Of a DNA stretch of 64,000 bases, positions 46,991-57,835 are shown piece by piece (position 1 is the stretch's first letter; every line of letters begins with the position of its first letter). Under the pieces are notes generated by a model. The model did no database searches. It was not told the origin of the DNA and worked only from the letters and a program-made list of their open reading frames with translations. Where the stretch lies: assembly GCA_036583965.1 (NCBI GenBank), contig JAZBQD010000033.1, positions 19,429,446 through 19,493,445 on the forward strand, given 5' to 3'. A program made the position numbers and the translations under genes. This DNA is from Prunella strophiata (lineage: Eukaryota > Chordata > Aves > Passeriformes > Prunellidae).

Positions 46991-49200
46991 TTTTTTATCA
47001 CAGGGCATGGATGCAGCTGGCTTTTTTCAGTTTTACTGCCAAAATTTATGGATTTTTGTGCGTCTGAGGCTACTTTTGAGAGGAAGTCGAGGGATATTTA
47101 TCCAGGGTAGATGTGTGGGAGGAAAAAGAGTTTATACTAGCTTGGCGCAGAGCAGATATACTTCTCTTTTCCCAAAGTTTGTAAAGAGGTTGAGGTGGCC
47201 AGCGGGTCTTGGCTACCTTGTGGAGCCCTCCCATGGTTTTTTGCCTGCATTATCAGCTTGTGGTCCTGTGGACGTGCTGCCACCAGCAAGGACAACCCCC
47301 TAACAGATAAAGATACTGTCTCATTTATAGAAAAGAAGCGTAACAGGGTATCTCCTAAATTTTAAAGGTACCCTATGTAGTACCTAGAGCGCACTGAAAT
47401 GCTTCCTATGTTCAAAAAAACTAATCAAGAAAAACATAGAAAAAAAGTATTACTCTTCATTATAAAGAAAACTGAAATAACGATTTCAATCCCTAGGTCC
47501 TTGCAAACGAATTACATCACTTTCATTTCTACCTCAAATTTACCCTCCATTAAAGCATTAAAAAACAATTTTCAGTTGGGTGTTAGCTGAAGTAAAGATG
47601 TCAATACTACTTCCATTGACAATTACTGACATAATGACCAGATTTAGTGCTTGTCCAACATACAACTTAACAAAACTAACCCACATCAATTTTCTTTTAC
47701 TAGAACACAGACATAGTTTGTTAAGATTTTGAAAAACTGTGTTATAATAACTTACCTGACCATTCAATGTCTATCCAGCAAACGGCTTCATACCAACTAG
47801 GAGATTTGACAAATCAAATTAAAACAAAACGATAGATCATAGTGAGATGACTTCTTTGAAGGATAGATTTTTCCACCTTAGCTCAAAAGAGCTTTACAAA
47901 ATAAGTTACATGCAATGATTATTGTCATAACAATGTAGTAATATTACCTTTATGCCTTCAAACTGTATACAACAAATGATGAACAAGACATCAAGAAGTT
48001 TTCCTTTCCAATAGAGAGTGGGCAATGTTGGGCAAAATGGATTTGTATGAAAGTTTCCAAGGCCTGACAAAGACCCCACGTATGCTTCTGTATGAAAACT
48101 TTGAGATAAGAAATGCGGACTTAGAATGCCACGGATAAGACAGATATGTTAATAGAGAAAACAGAAGCTAGAAAAAAGGTTCAAAAAAAATGGCTTACAA
48201 ATAAGACTAGTACCTTAGATAAATATAACTATGAAAGATGCATTGGCAGTAGGACCCACGAGGGTAGTTTTTCTAGATGATTGGCTTAAAGAAGGCACAA
48301 CCTACCAGCATGGTGTGGCAAAAAAGCTGCTGCCAAGAAATGCTTATATTGTTGGGTAATTCGAACAGTCAGCTTCTGATGTGATAACTGTGAAGTATAA
48401 TATAACCACCTGTATTTGTCTCCACACTCACCCTTCTCATGGACTGAAAATGACATAACAGTTGTTTAAATAAAATGCCTCTCAGTTACCCCAACCCAAA
48501 AAAAAAAAAAAAAAAAAAAACAAATACCACCCACCTTACCCCATCTCTTGCTCAGAGAAGGGTATTGTCGACACTCCCTCCTTCCCGTGTCGCCCAGGAA
48601 AAGAGGGAACCCATCAGTAAGTTTTGCCTGAGAACATGGAATGAGGCTGGACTCTGCAGGAAGTCCTTCATAGCTTGAAGGATGAGCTCAGAGCCGAGAG
48701 AACTGGGCCTGTGGCACCCCCAGATCTCTTTGAGCAAGTGGGGTTTGCCCCTAGGCCTCATCTGTCACCCAGGGACACATGGTGAACACCACACACACAC
48801 AGAAGAGGGCTCAGCCCTGTTGCTGCTCCCTGAGTGTCATCTTTGGTCCTCAAATAAAGGCAGGCAGTGGTTCTGTGTCACCTCTGTCTCTGCAGGGGGC
48901 TGGGGACCCACAGTTGTGCAGGGAATTGAATGCATGTCCACTGTGCGCAGGGGCCGAGGGACCCTGTAAATGATCAGGGGTTCCAGTGGTCTATGTGAGG
49001 CACACAAGGGGGATTTTAGGGTGGCTGAGGACACCCATAAGAAAGTGCAGTGGGTTTGGGGGTAAATCCCCTAAAGCATCCGCTACTCTGATGGCCTGTG
49101 GTGCATTATTTTTTGTAAGCTATGGCATCAAGTCCGCTTCATCCTTTTTCAAACGGACCACAGGCCAGCACAGTGGCAGGCTGCTGCTGGCCTTCAATAG
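46991..49200. other. Duplicate of the AT-rich interval, indel-rich
   Basis: Corresponds to 13,800-15,925. Differs by very many single-base indels and by an inserted A-rich tract of about 50 bp (a run of about 24 A near 48,497-48,520). No recognised gene. Confidence 0.6.
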
Positions 49201-49207
49201 TGGGAAT

Positions 49208-49648
49208 TGTTATACAAGAGCACCAAAAGGCCATTGTTCCAATTAGTGTATAATTATTAAGCGGAGAAAGCGGAAGCAAAAAGGCGCAGCACTGGGCGGC
49301 CGGGAGTCACCGCTCCACCACTGCCGCAGCCTAATCCGTGCTCAGTCCCTCCTTATACTCTTCCCTTTTCCGGGTTGGTCACCCTCTCTGACTTGTCTGC
49401 GATGCTCCAGATGTTGCTAGGGGGGTCTCCGCTCTTGCGTGTCCTTCTGTCCGTTGGAACATCCGCAAAGCACTTGGTACACAGCTGGGTTCTGAAAGCT
49501 CAGCTTACATTCCTCTTGCGTTGGCTAATTCCTGTTTATGCAAGCCAAAAAAAAAACCCCCTTTTAACAGCAAAGCTTTATCATCTCATCATATCTTCAC
49601 CTTGGTTTACTAGTTTCCCCCAATGAACAAGGTCACTATTCCCTTCCC
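49208..49648 (-). mobile_element. Solo LTR upstream of gene D, second copy
   Basis: Counterpart of 15,926-16,356 with the same GGAAT duplication on both sides (49,203-49,207; 49,649-49,653), but with homopolymer-type insertions (for example a 10-A run near 49,547). Confidence 0.8.
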
Positions 49649-50075
49649 GGAATCAACCAACATGAGTTTAATTTTGGACTTGACATTGCTGTTGCATATA
49701 GAACCATGAAATTGTCCTCATTTGTCCAATGGCCATATCATGCATTCTGTGAAAAAAAGGTCGCTTTCAGACAGCTTCTGGGAGGGCATACTCTATTCTT
49801 GGAATGCACTCTGGAGATCCATATCCAAAAAAATCCGTCCCCACCTTGAGCACACGCAGCCTCTGGTCACAGCAGGCTGAGGGTCACAGCAGGCTCTGAG
49901 GTCACAGAGGTCCCAGACCCCGGCTTGCACAGCACCACAAGGACCGAGCACTCAGTGCCTTGAGCACACTGTTGCGGCAGCAAGCGGCGGGGCAGCAGTG
50001 GTGCTGACATTGGGACAGCGGTGTCAGGACAGTGGTGGCAGCAGCAGCTGCGGCAACTGGCAGAGGCAAGCAACC

Positions 50076-50145
50076 ATGGCCCTTGCTCTGCGCCTCTTCC
50101 TCCGCCCTCCGGCCGTGGCCCTGCCTGCCAGGGCTGCCCAGGCTG
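50076..50145 (+). CDS. Gene D exon 1, partial signal peptide
   Basis: Starts MALALRLFL but the leucine core is replaced by RPPAVALPARAAQA through base losses relative to genes A-C; the exon runs into the gap before its donor. The 100 bp before it also contain several single-base indels, so this is more likely local sequence error than a real loss of the signal peptide. Confidence 0.55.
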
Positions 50146-53100
50146 NNNNNNNNNNNNNNNNNNNNNNNNNNNNNNNNNNNNNNNNNNNNNNNNNNNNNNN
50201 NNNNNNNNNNNNNNNNNNNNNNNNNNNNNNNNNNNNNNNNNNNNNNNNNNNNNNNNNNNNNNNNNNNNNNNNNNNNNNNNNNNNNNNNNNNNNNNNNNNN
50301 NNNNNNNNNNNNNNNNNNNNNNNNNNNNNNNNNNNNNNNNNNNNNNNNNNNNNNNNNNNNNNNNNNNNNNNNNNNNNNNNNNNNNNNNNNNNNNNNNNNN
50401 NNNNNNNNNNNNNNNNNNNNNNNNNNNNNNNNNNNNNNNNNNNNNNNNNNNNNNNNNNNNNNNNNNNNNNNNNNNNNNNNNNNNNNNNNNNNNNNNNNNN
50501 NNNNNNNNNNNNNNNNNNNNNNNNNNNNNNNNNNNNNNNNNNNNNNNNNNNNNNNNNNNNNNNNNNNNNNNNNNNNNNNNNNNNNNNNNNNNNNNNNNNN
50601 NNNNNNNNNNNNNNNNNNNNNNNNNNNNNNNNNNNNNNNNNNNNNGGCCTCTGCAGGTCACCTCACCAGGGCTGGGACTGGCTCAATGGGGGGCTTGCAC
50701 CTGAGACTGCTCATAACACACTTCTTAAGGATTTCTCTCTTCCTTGGTCTGGCCTCTCCTCCTTGCACCGTGTTCTCTCCTTGCCAGCAGCAGTTCCCAC
50801 AAATGATGTGGATTTGAGTTACAGGTGTGTCTGCAGAGACGACTTCTCCAGCTCCTTTGCTGTTTCCTACACACAAGCCCAGCTCCCATCGCAGGGGTGA
50901 GTAGTGTGTCCCTGCTGACCCCACAGGCTGAGCCCTGGTTTCTGGGATCCATTCCTGGGAAATGGAACTCTGTTGCTCTAAGGTCCTCCAACAGGAAAGA
51001 ACAAAGCTACAGAACACAAGAAACCCCACGAGCCATCAGAACACATGAATCAAATGCCGAAAGAAATTATGGAGGCAGGACAAGGTGGGTGCATTTCCCT
51101 CAGCCTTGCCCTGGGACTCAGCAGCCGGGGGCTTTCGCTGCACATCTGGACACGCCGTGCCTGGCACAGCGGGAAGGGATCCATGGCAGCCTCGCTGCCC
51201 TGCTGCTGCTTTCACGGCCTGCAGGGCTGTTTCCCAGCCTGGCCTGGCTGCAGCTTCTGCCCAGCCTCTGCAGGAAGGCATTTGGCATCAGCTGACAGGG
51301 AGCCCAAACTACACCATTGGCCTGAGATCCCCTACAATTTTCCAGTCGCTGGGCAGATCAAAAAGGGGCAGCTGTTTGGAGAATGGAGGGCCCTGGCCTA
51401 TCAAAAAAGTTTATAGGGATTTTCAAATTCTTAACCATGTCTTTGATAAGCAATATCTTCTTAAGATGCCACTCCCCAATGACGAACAAAACCACCGGAT
51501 CCCTCAATCCCTTTTCCTTTCTCCAGAAGTGGATGGAGAGCCTGTGCAGAAGGCAGCACTTCCCGAAGGAAGCAGGGGCTCACTGGCATCCTCTGCTGCA
51601 GGAAGGGAAGCGATGGCAGGCACAGTCACAGGAGGTAATTGCTGTGCCTCTGGGCCTGAGCTTTGCTGAGCCTTGAGCTGCCCTCTCTGCTGCTTGGCAG
51701 TGCGGGCACAGCCGGGACAAGACCGGCACAGCCCAGAGGAATTATCCCCAGCAGGCTCAGGGCACTCGGGTACTGAGCAGTCCTGCTGGGGTCCCTCCGT
51801 GGGAGACACGTCCTGAAACCTGGGAGTGAGTGCACGGGGTGCCCATGGTGGGAAAAGGGCAGAGGGGGAGAGCAAGGCTCCAGTGTGTCCTGACAGGGCC
51901 TGGCTATGTGCCCTTGGGCTGGGGGAGGTGTCCGGAGAGATAGAAGAAGGTGGGAAAGAAGGCAGAAAGGGCAAGAGGGACAGAGGGATAGTTGTGGCAC
52001 AGCCTGCTGCAGTTTTCCCCAGGGCTTTAGCAAGAGTTTCAGCTGTGGGAGTTAGCCCCCATGGTGCTGGGCTGGTCCAGCCTTTCCCCCAGGGATGTTG
52101 CAGAGGGCATGGAGAGAGTGTGGAGAGTGACCAGGAGCCAGCCCAGAGCTCCCCAGGCCCCTGTGCTGCTTTGGCCTTGTCCATGCACAACTGGCTCCCA
52201 CGGCTTCACCCAATCCCCTTGCAGTGCCCAGTTCCATGAGGTAGAAGGGAATCCCAGCACACCCTGAAAAATGTTCCCATTTGTGCTCCCTTCCAGATGA
52301 GGTTGCTGAGAATGCTTCTCCATTAGCTTGGCTGCACAAAGTTTTGAAGCCGTTGGAGCCTCCTGCAGGTATGTTCTCCCTGTGCCACCAAGGAATAATT
52401 GTTGGCAACCTGGCAGGAGCCAGGTGACAGAAGCATCTCTGGCTGTTGTGTTACAGATGTGTCTGCAGGGAGGACTTTTCCTGCCCCTTTGCTGATTCCT
52501 ACACACAAGCCCAGCTCCCATCGCAGGGGTGAGTAGTGTGTCCCTGCTGACCCCACAGGCTGAGCCGTGGTTTTGTGGCACCCATTCCTGGGAAATGGAA
52601 CTACTATCTGTTAAGGTCCTCTGAGAGGGAAGAACAAAGGCACAGGACACAGGAAACCCCATGAGCCAAAAAACATCCTGAAACAAATTGTGACAGTACT
52701 GCACAAAGGGCAAGGTGGGTGCATTTCCCTCAGCCTTGCCCTGGGACTCAGCAGCCGGGGGCTTTCGCTGCACATCTGGACACGCCGTGCCCGGCACAGC
52801 GGGAAGGGATCCATGGCAGCCTCGCTGTCCTGCTGCTGCTTTCACGGCCTGCAGGGCTGTTTCCCAGCCTGGCCTGGCTGCAGCTTCTCCCCAGCCTCTG
52901 CAGGAAGGCATTTGGCATCAGCTGACAGGGAGCTCAAACTGCACCATGGGCCAGGCACACCCTGAGATCCTCTGCAATTTCCTGGTCCCCAGGCACATCC
53001 TGAGGGGTGGCTGCCTGGAGGAGGGAGTGCCATAGCCAGCCCCAAGGGCCTGGGGGGGATCAGGATTCTTCTGATCCTAATCCATGTCTTGGAAAAGTAT

Positions 53101-56100
53101 TGCCTCCTGAAGAGGCCACCTCCCCGATGTGTAATGGTTCCATCTGATCCAGCTGTGCCTCTTCCTTTCTCAAGGGATGGACAGAGAGGCTCTATGGAAG
53201 GCAGCATTTCCTGCAGGAAGGGAGGTGATGCCAGGCACAGTCACAGGAGGTAATTGCTGTGCCTCTGGGCCTGAGCCCTGCTGAGCCTTGAGCTGCCCTC
53301 TCTGCTGCTTGGCAGTGCGGGCACAGCCGGGACAAGACCAGCACAGCCCAGAGGAATTATCCCCAGCAGGCTCAGGGCACTCGGGTACTGAGCAGTCCTG
53401 CTGGGGTCCCTCCGTGGGAGACACGTCCTGAAACCTGGGAGTGACTGCACAGGGTGCCCATGGTGGGGAATGGGCAGAGGGGGAGAGCAAGGCTCCAGTG
53501 TGTCCTGACAGGGCCTGGCTATGTGCCCTTGGGCACTGGGAGTTGTTCCACGAGCAGGTGGGGAAGCAGGAGGGAGGGACAGAAGTTGGGAGGGATAGTT
53601 GTGGCACTGCCTGCTGCAGTTTTCCCCTAACATTTAGTGAGGGTTTCCTGTGTGGGATGGAGACAGGCCCCAGGGCCCTGGGCTGCTCCAGCTGTCCTTC
53701 CAGGGATGTTGCACAGGAACTGCAAAGAGTGTTGAGAGTGACCAAGAGCCACAGGCTCCCACAGCCTTATCTGACCCCCTTGCAGTGCCCCGTTCCCTGA
53801 GGCAGAAGGAGATCCCAGCACACCATGGAAATGGTTCTGATCTGTGCTCCCTTCTACATTGGGATCACGACTTGAATTACTTGGAAATGCTGGTGAATGG
53901 TGGTTTGAAGACCTTGCCAGATGTTGGAGGCAAATTCTCAATGTACATTTCCTGACACAATAATCAGTGTCAATGTGGCAAGAAGTCACTGAGGTGGCAT
54001 TTCCCTTAAGCTCCTCAGAAGGTTGATCAATTCTGGAAATCTTCACTTCCTCCCTTCTGGAGCCTTGAGTGATCCCACAGGATCGCTGTCAGTTGGAGGA
54101 AGGAGCATTTAGCTGTCCATCTTCCTCCCGTGTGCAATGCCAGTGTGTCCTTCTGTGTGCTCTGTGCAGCCACAGACAAGAGCAGAGAGGGAAGGGGCCG
54201 GGCCCAGGGCTGTGCCCCAGGGCTGAGCCTTTCACAGCTCCTTTGCCAGCCCCAGGGAGCCTGAGCTGCTCCTGCTGCTGCCACTGCCAAGGCCTGGCTC
54301 TGCCTGGGGCGGGGTTTAGAGCTGCTGGCAGCTCCAGGGAGTCCTTTCTCCACGAGTGCCCCACAAGGGGCTCCTTCCATCCCAGTGCAGGGCTACTGCA
54401 GGCACGTGGTCCCCCTGCCCCTGCTCCTGAGTGGAAGGCAGAGCTGAGGGAGTGCCTTGGAGGGCACCAATCACCCAGGTGCACTCACTGCCAACCAGGC
54501 CTGAAGGAGAATCTGCAGCAGTGCCATGGGAGCTGTTCTGTCCTGCCTTTCTTTGCAGGTGAACCTGTTGGTGAAAGTGATCTGGCTTCCCAACCCACAT
54601 TCAGGAGGGAGCCTCTGGGAGATGGTGAGGGTAGGTCACGGCCTTTCCCCAGGGAGAGCTGCCAGCTCAGAGCCCAAGGCTCGGCCAGGGGGGCATTGCT
54701 GCAAGTGCCAGGACAGAACCATGCACGTGTGTGCCCTTGCCCTGTGGGATGCCCTCATGACTTCTGCTCAGGCCTGGCAGCTGTTTGGAGGATGGAGGGC
54801 TGTGGCCCAGCCCCAAAAGCCCAGATGTTTTGTGAAACCTATCCCATTTTTCATTAGCATGCTTCCATGAAGATGCCAGCAAAGAAATGGGGATATGTTC
54901 CATCTGATCCAGCTGTTCTTTTTTGTTTCTCAAGTGATGGACCAAAAGGCAGGACAAAAGCAGGCGTTACCCCAAGGAAGCAGTGGCCCATTGGCATCCC
55001 CTGCTGCAGGAAAGAAGGCGATGCCAGACACGGGCACAGGCACAGGAGGTAATTGCTGTGCTGGGCTCAGCCCTCAGCGGGGCTGTGTGGCAGCAGCTCT
55101 TCCCCCAGGCTCTGCCCTTGCACGGCCCAGCAGCAGCCAAAGCTGGAGGCGCCTCGGCTTCGAGGCCTCTGGAGCTCGTTCACAGCCCCGGGGAAACGGG
55201 ACTCGTGCACCAACGTCCCTCCCGCTGCAGCTGCTCCGGAGCTGGCCCTGAGTGCCCAGAGGCCCAAGGCACAGGAGCAGCCCCGAGCGGGAGCCCTGCC
55301 ACGAGCCCAGGGCCAGAGCCAGCCCTGGCTCCCCACTGGGCAGGGGCTGCACTGGGTCCTGACAGGGCCTGACTCTGTCCCCTGGGGCTGGGGGAGCTGT
55401 CCCAGGGCACGGAGGGCCAGGGGTGGCAGTGGCTGCTCAGGGATGGGTTTGGCCCGTGTCCCTCGAAGCAGCCACTGCCCAAGCAGCTGCGCTGCCCCCG
55501 GGCTCTGCTCCCGGCCTGCTGGGTTTTGTTGGGTGGCACAGCCTGTGCCAAGGGGCGGCAAGGTGCCTGCAGGCCCCAGCTCTGGGGGAAACAGAGAACG
55601 TCCTGCCCGTGTCCACCGTGCTGCCAGCTCAGCAGTGCAGCCCAGCACGGGCTCACGCTCCCCATTGCTCCTACAGGTCCAGCCAGCCCCACAACACGGG
55701 TTCCCGATTCCCAGGAGGGCCTCAGAAGGGGTTTCTGTAGGAGAACAGGCTGTTGGTTAGGGTTAATGGCAGGCCTGCTTTTTTTGGAGCTTATCTTCAT
55801 GTTGGGCTGTGTTGGAATCTGGTATTCCTGGAAGACAAAATGGTGAGTGTTTTGTTTTTCTCCTCCTCAAACAACTTCTTTTGAAAGTCTACTCTAGACA
55901 TGAAACATTCCCAGAGAGGTAGCTGTGGAGTTATGGCCAGTCCATGATTGTCCAAATGACTCTGCTGAGGGTTCTGCTGCTGCTGCCCAGTGCTTTCACT
56001 GGCCTCTTCATTGCTGGGCCTTGTCCTGGGGTGCCCGCTGGGGCTGCAGCCAGTGCTGGCTCCCACTGAGGCTGCCTGGCCAAGAGCAGCCCCAGGAGCA

Positions 56101-56538
56101 AAGGGCAGAGGCAAGGCAAGGTGGAGAGGAGAAAGAGCAGGGACGAGATTGCCCTTGAAAGGCAGAGGCGCTCTGGGGCCCGCTCCTGGCCAGGGACCCT
56201 GCCCAGAGCCGTCCCCTGCCTGCCGGGGCCTTGAGGGGCAGCTGTCCAGCTGGGCCAAGCTGTGCCAGCAGCTCCAGCCGTGCTGGGGAGCCGTGCCAGC
56301 TCTGGGCCCTGCTGTGCAGGAGGGTCCCTGTGTGCCACTGGCAGCTGGGGCCTCAGCCACCTCCTCTCTTCACAGTCACACCTCTGGACAGGAGTTGAGT
56401 GACCGTGTCTGGATGTCACACCAACACATCATGAGCAGCTCCTCCAGCTGTAATAAGGGCCTGGGCAGCCCTCTCAAGAATTCCAAGAAGTGGACCCCAG
56501 AACAGCCATCCAAGAGCAAACCTCCTTTGATGATATAG
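50076..56538 (+). CDS. Gene D: modular type I membrane protein, interrupted by gap
   Basis: Best 3' end of the family. Exons: signal 50,076 into the gap; alpha 50,837-50,896; beta 50,983-51,084; gamma 51,527-51,634; delta 52,297-52,368; alpha 52,469-52,528; beta 52,616-52,714; short gamma 53,175-53,249; omega-like terminal exon 53,786-53,955; epsilon 54,559-54,624; gamma 54,935-55,048; transmembrane 55,677-55,842; tail 56,376-56,538. The order matches gene A/C exactly, inverted. Phase is 1-1 up to the membrane exon, which enters in phase 1 and leaves in phase 2, and the tail acceptor restores the frame. Skipping the stop-containing omega exon gives the membrane form; using it gives a soluble form. 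The gap hides omega-1 and epsilon-1. Family and ligand unknown. Confidence 0.55.
50146..50645. other. Assembly gap, 500 N
   Basis: Exactly 500 N. Sequence just after it (50,646-50,813) has no counterpart in gene A, so the join may be imperfect or an insertion may be present. Confidence 0.99.
50837..51634 (+). CDS. Gene D alpha, beta, gamma
   Basis: Alpha 50,837-50,896 (ETTSPAPLLFPTHKPSSHRR), beta 50,983-51,084 (NQMPKEIMEAGQ), gamma 51,527-51,634 (EVDGEPVQKAALPEGSRGSL). Splice sites consensus, frames open, sequence nearly the reverse complement of gene A 3,507-4,315. Confidence 0.6.
52297..53249 (+). CDS. Gene D delta, alpha, beta, short gamma
   Basis: Delta 52,297-52,368 (DEVAENASPLAWLHKVLKPL), alpha 52,469-52,528, beta 52,616-52,714 (ILKQIVTVLHKGQ), gamma 53,175-53,249 with the same 33-nt in-frame deletion as gene A. 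The delta-alpha intron is the empty site for the LTR in gene B. Confidence 0.6.
53786..53955 (+). CDS. Gene D omega-type terminal exon
   Basis: Acceptor CCCTTGCAG, open to TGA (VPRSLRQKEIPAHHGNGSDL..., ending GGKFSMYIS). Inner acceptor lost (CTAC) and donor GCAAAT, as in gene A. Probably an alternative last exon giving a secreted product, or a decayed internal exon that is skipped. Confidence 0.45.
54559..55048 (+). CDS. Gene D epsilon and gamma before the membrane exon
   Basis: Epsilon 54,559-54,624 (GEPVGESDLASQPTFRREPL) and gamma 54,935-55,048 (VMDQKAGQKQALPQGSSGPL, ends DTGTGTG). Gamma ends in phase 1, which matches entry into the transmembrane exon. Confidence 0.55.
55677..55842 (+). 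CDS. Gene D transmembrane exon
   Basis: Acceptor CTCCTACAG, donor GTGAGT; enters phase 1, leaves phase 2, 166 nt. Encodes a short stalk (GPASPTTRVPDSQEGLRRGF), two cysteines, then a single hydrophobic span WLGLMAGLLFLELIFMLG continuing to GIWYSWKTK. A glutamate lies inside the span, which is unusual for a simple anchor and may mark pairing with a partner. The basic KTK on the far side fits type I topology. Confidence 0.6.
55843..56375 (+). other. Intron segment also found at three other places
   Basis: Part of this intron (about 56,095-56,375, with GGGGCAGCTGTCCAGCTGGG) recurs on the minus strand at about 32,400-32,700, at 58,958-59,120 and at 63,765-63,907. The last two are fragments separated by retroelements. 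Confidence 0.6.
56376..56538 (+). CDS. Gene D cytoplasmic-tail exon
   Basis: Acceptor CTCTTCACAG. Joined to the phase-2 donor of the membrane exon, the split codon is TGT (Cys) and the frame runs HTSGQELSDRVWMSHQHIMS... with a Ser-rich and Lys-rich part (KNSKKWTPEQPSKSKPPLMI) to TAG at 56,538. In another frame (MDPRTAIQEQTSFDDIDPSA...) the sequence resembles the gene C tail more closely, so a small indel in one copy may hide the true frame. No ITIM or ITAM was found. Confidence 0.4.
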
Positions 56539-57302
56539 ATCCCAGTGCCACCTTCTCTCCCCATGGGTATCCCCAAGCTGCCTTCATACCTTTTTTGATC
56601 TCCCTCTGTCCAGCCCGAGCCCATTCCCAAGTTCTTTTAGAGACCCCAGGAGCAGCCCAGCACCCTCCAGCCCCTCCTGAGACCAACACATCCCTTTCCT
56701 CTGCCACTGAGCCCCCTGGCCCTGCCCTCTATACAACACTGAAGTTGACCCAGGGTAGGCAATGGCCCCTGTTTTTGCAGTAAAGAGATGGAGCTGTCAC
56801 CCCAGTGTCCGGGTGGCAGCACCAGCAAAGCCCACCCGGCACCAGCACCGGCTGAGCTCCGTGCCCAGGAGCAGCCGTGGGTGCCCACGGTGTGGGCAGG
56901 CAGCAGCCAGGCAGGGGCTGCTGTGACCAGCAACAGGGGCCCCGAGGGGCTGGGGGAGCCCAGGGGGCAGGCAGAAGCATGGGGCTCCTGAGAAAAAGGG
57001 ACCCCATTTTGTCCCTGTTTTTCATTTCTAAAAATTAGAAATTTTTAGAAATATTTCTATATTTATTTTCTGTAGACAAACATCCCCAAATATTTCTTCC
57101 CAATTACTCTTGTAGTTAGAGATTTTTCAAAGTAGATTTAGAATGCTGAAAAAGCAACCCTATTTTGTCTTCACTTTTCATTTTTAGAACTATTTAGAAA
57201 CATTTTTTGTAGGGTGGAATCTCCAAGCATTTCTTCCCTTTCTCCGCAAGACGTATGTTTGAAAACAGTTTTACAGTTGTGAAAAAATTTTTACACTTAC
57301 AC

Positions 57303-57315
57303 AATAAAAAATAAA
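57303..57315 (+). terminator. Poly(A) signals of gene D
   Basis: AATAAA at 57,303 and again at 57,310, conserved with gene C. They lie about 770 bp after the tail stop codon, a plausible 3' untranslated length. Confidence 0.5.
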
Positions 57316-57835
57316 ATTGCATTTCAGTGGTAATCTTTACTCTGCGAACAACTAAGTCACCCTCAGACACCCAGCCAGCTGCAGAGGCTCTTTTCCCACG
57401 GGAGCTTTGTACCTAGTCACAACCAAATTATGTAAAACCTTTTCCCAGATATTTCCTGAGATTTTTGACAAGCTCTCCTCTTAGTCTTCAGAGGCAAACT
57501 TTGAGCACAGCAAGAATCTCTTCAAGTCACCATCTTTGTTTGCTTCTGCAAGAACTCCCTCAGCTCTAGAGCAGGGCCTTCTCTCAGCTTCCTGCTGCCC
57601 CGGGCTCTCCTCCCGGCCTGCTGGGCTTTGTTGGGTGGCACAGCCTGTGCCAAGGGGCGGCAAGGTGCAAGGGGCGCGGATTCCTTGTGAGGCACACAGG
57701 GATATTTTGAGGTCTCTGCTGAGGGGTGCAGGGATCCCTCATGAGGTGTGCAGTGGCGTTTTCCAGTCTTCTCAGCGCAGCAAAGGGCCACTGTGTGTCG
57801 AGGCTGTGCAAAAGTCGGCAGGAAGCTTCCTGCAA

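Larger units (their letters stand above)
33690..50145. repeat. Direct large duplication of 1-16,860
   Basis: Gene A, minisatellite, CR1, ERV, nested LTR, solo LTR with the same TSD and the signal exon of B all recur in the same order and orientation, about 33.2-33.6 kb downstream. The copy has two or three minisatellite units instead of 14 and many 1-2 base indels at 33.7-36.3 and 43.9-50.1 kb. Confidence 0.9.
31285..57485. repeat. Inverted repeat carrying genes C and D
   Basis: The minus strand of 31,285-39,350 matches the plus strand of about 49,900-57,485, from the 3' untranslated region through the start codon and upstream AGGTCA repeats, interrupted by the second gap. The arms flank an ERV-filled spacer of about 10.5 kb. 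Confidence 0.75.

Noticed and set aside
48497..48520. A poly(A) tail marking a processed retrocopy
   Set aside because: The first copy of the same interval lacks the run, it lies in the indel-rich stretch, and no transcript-like sequence precedes it.
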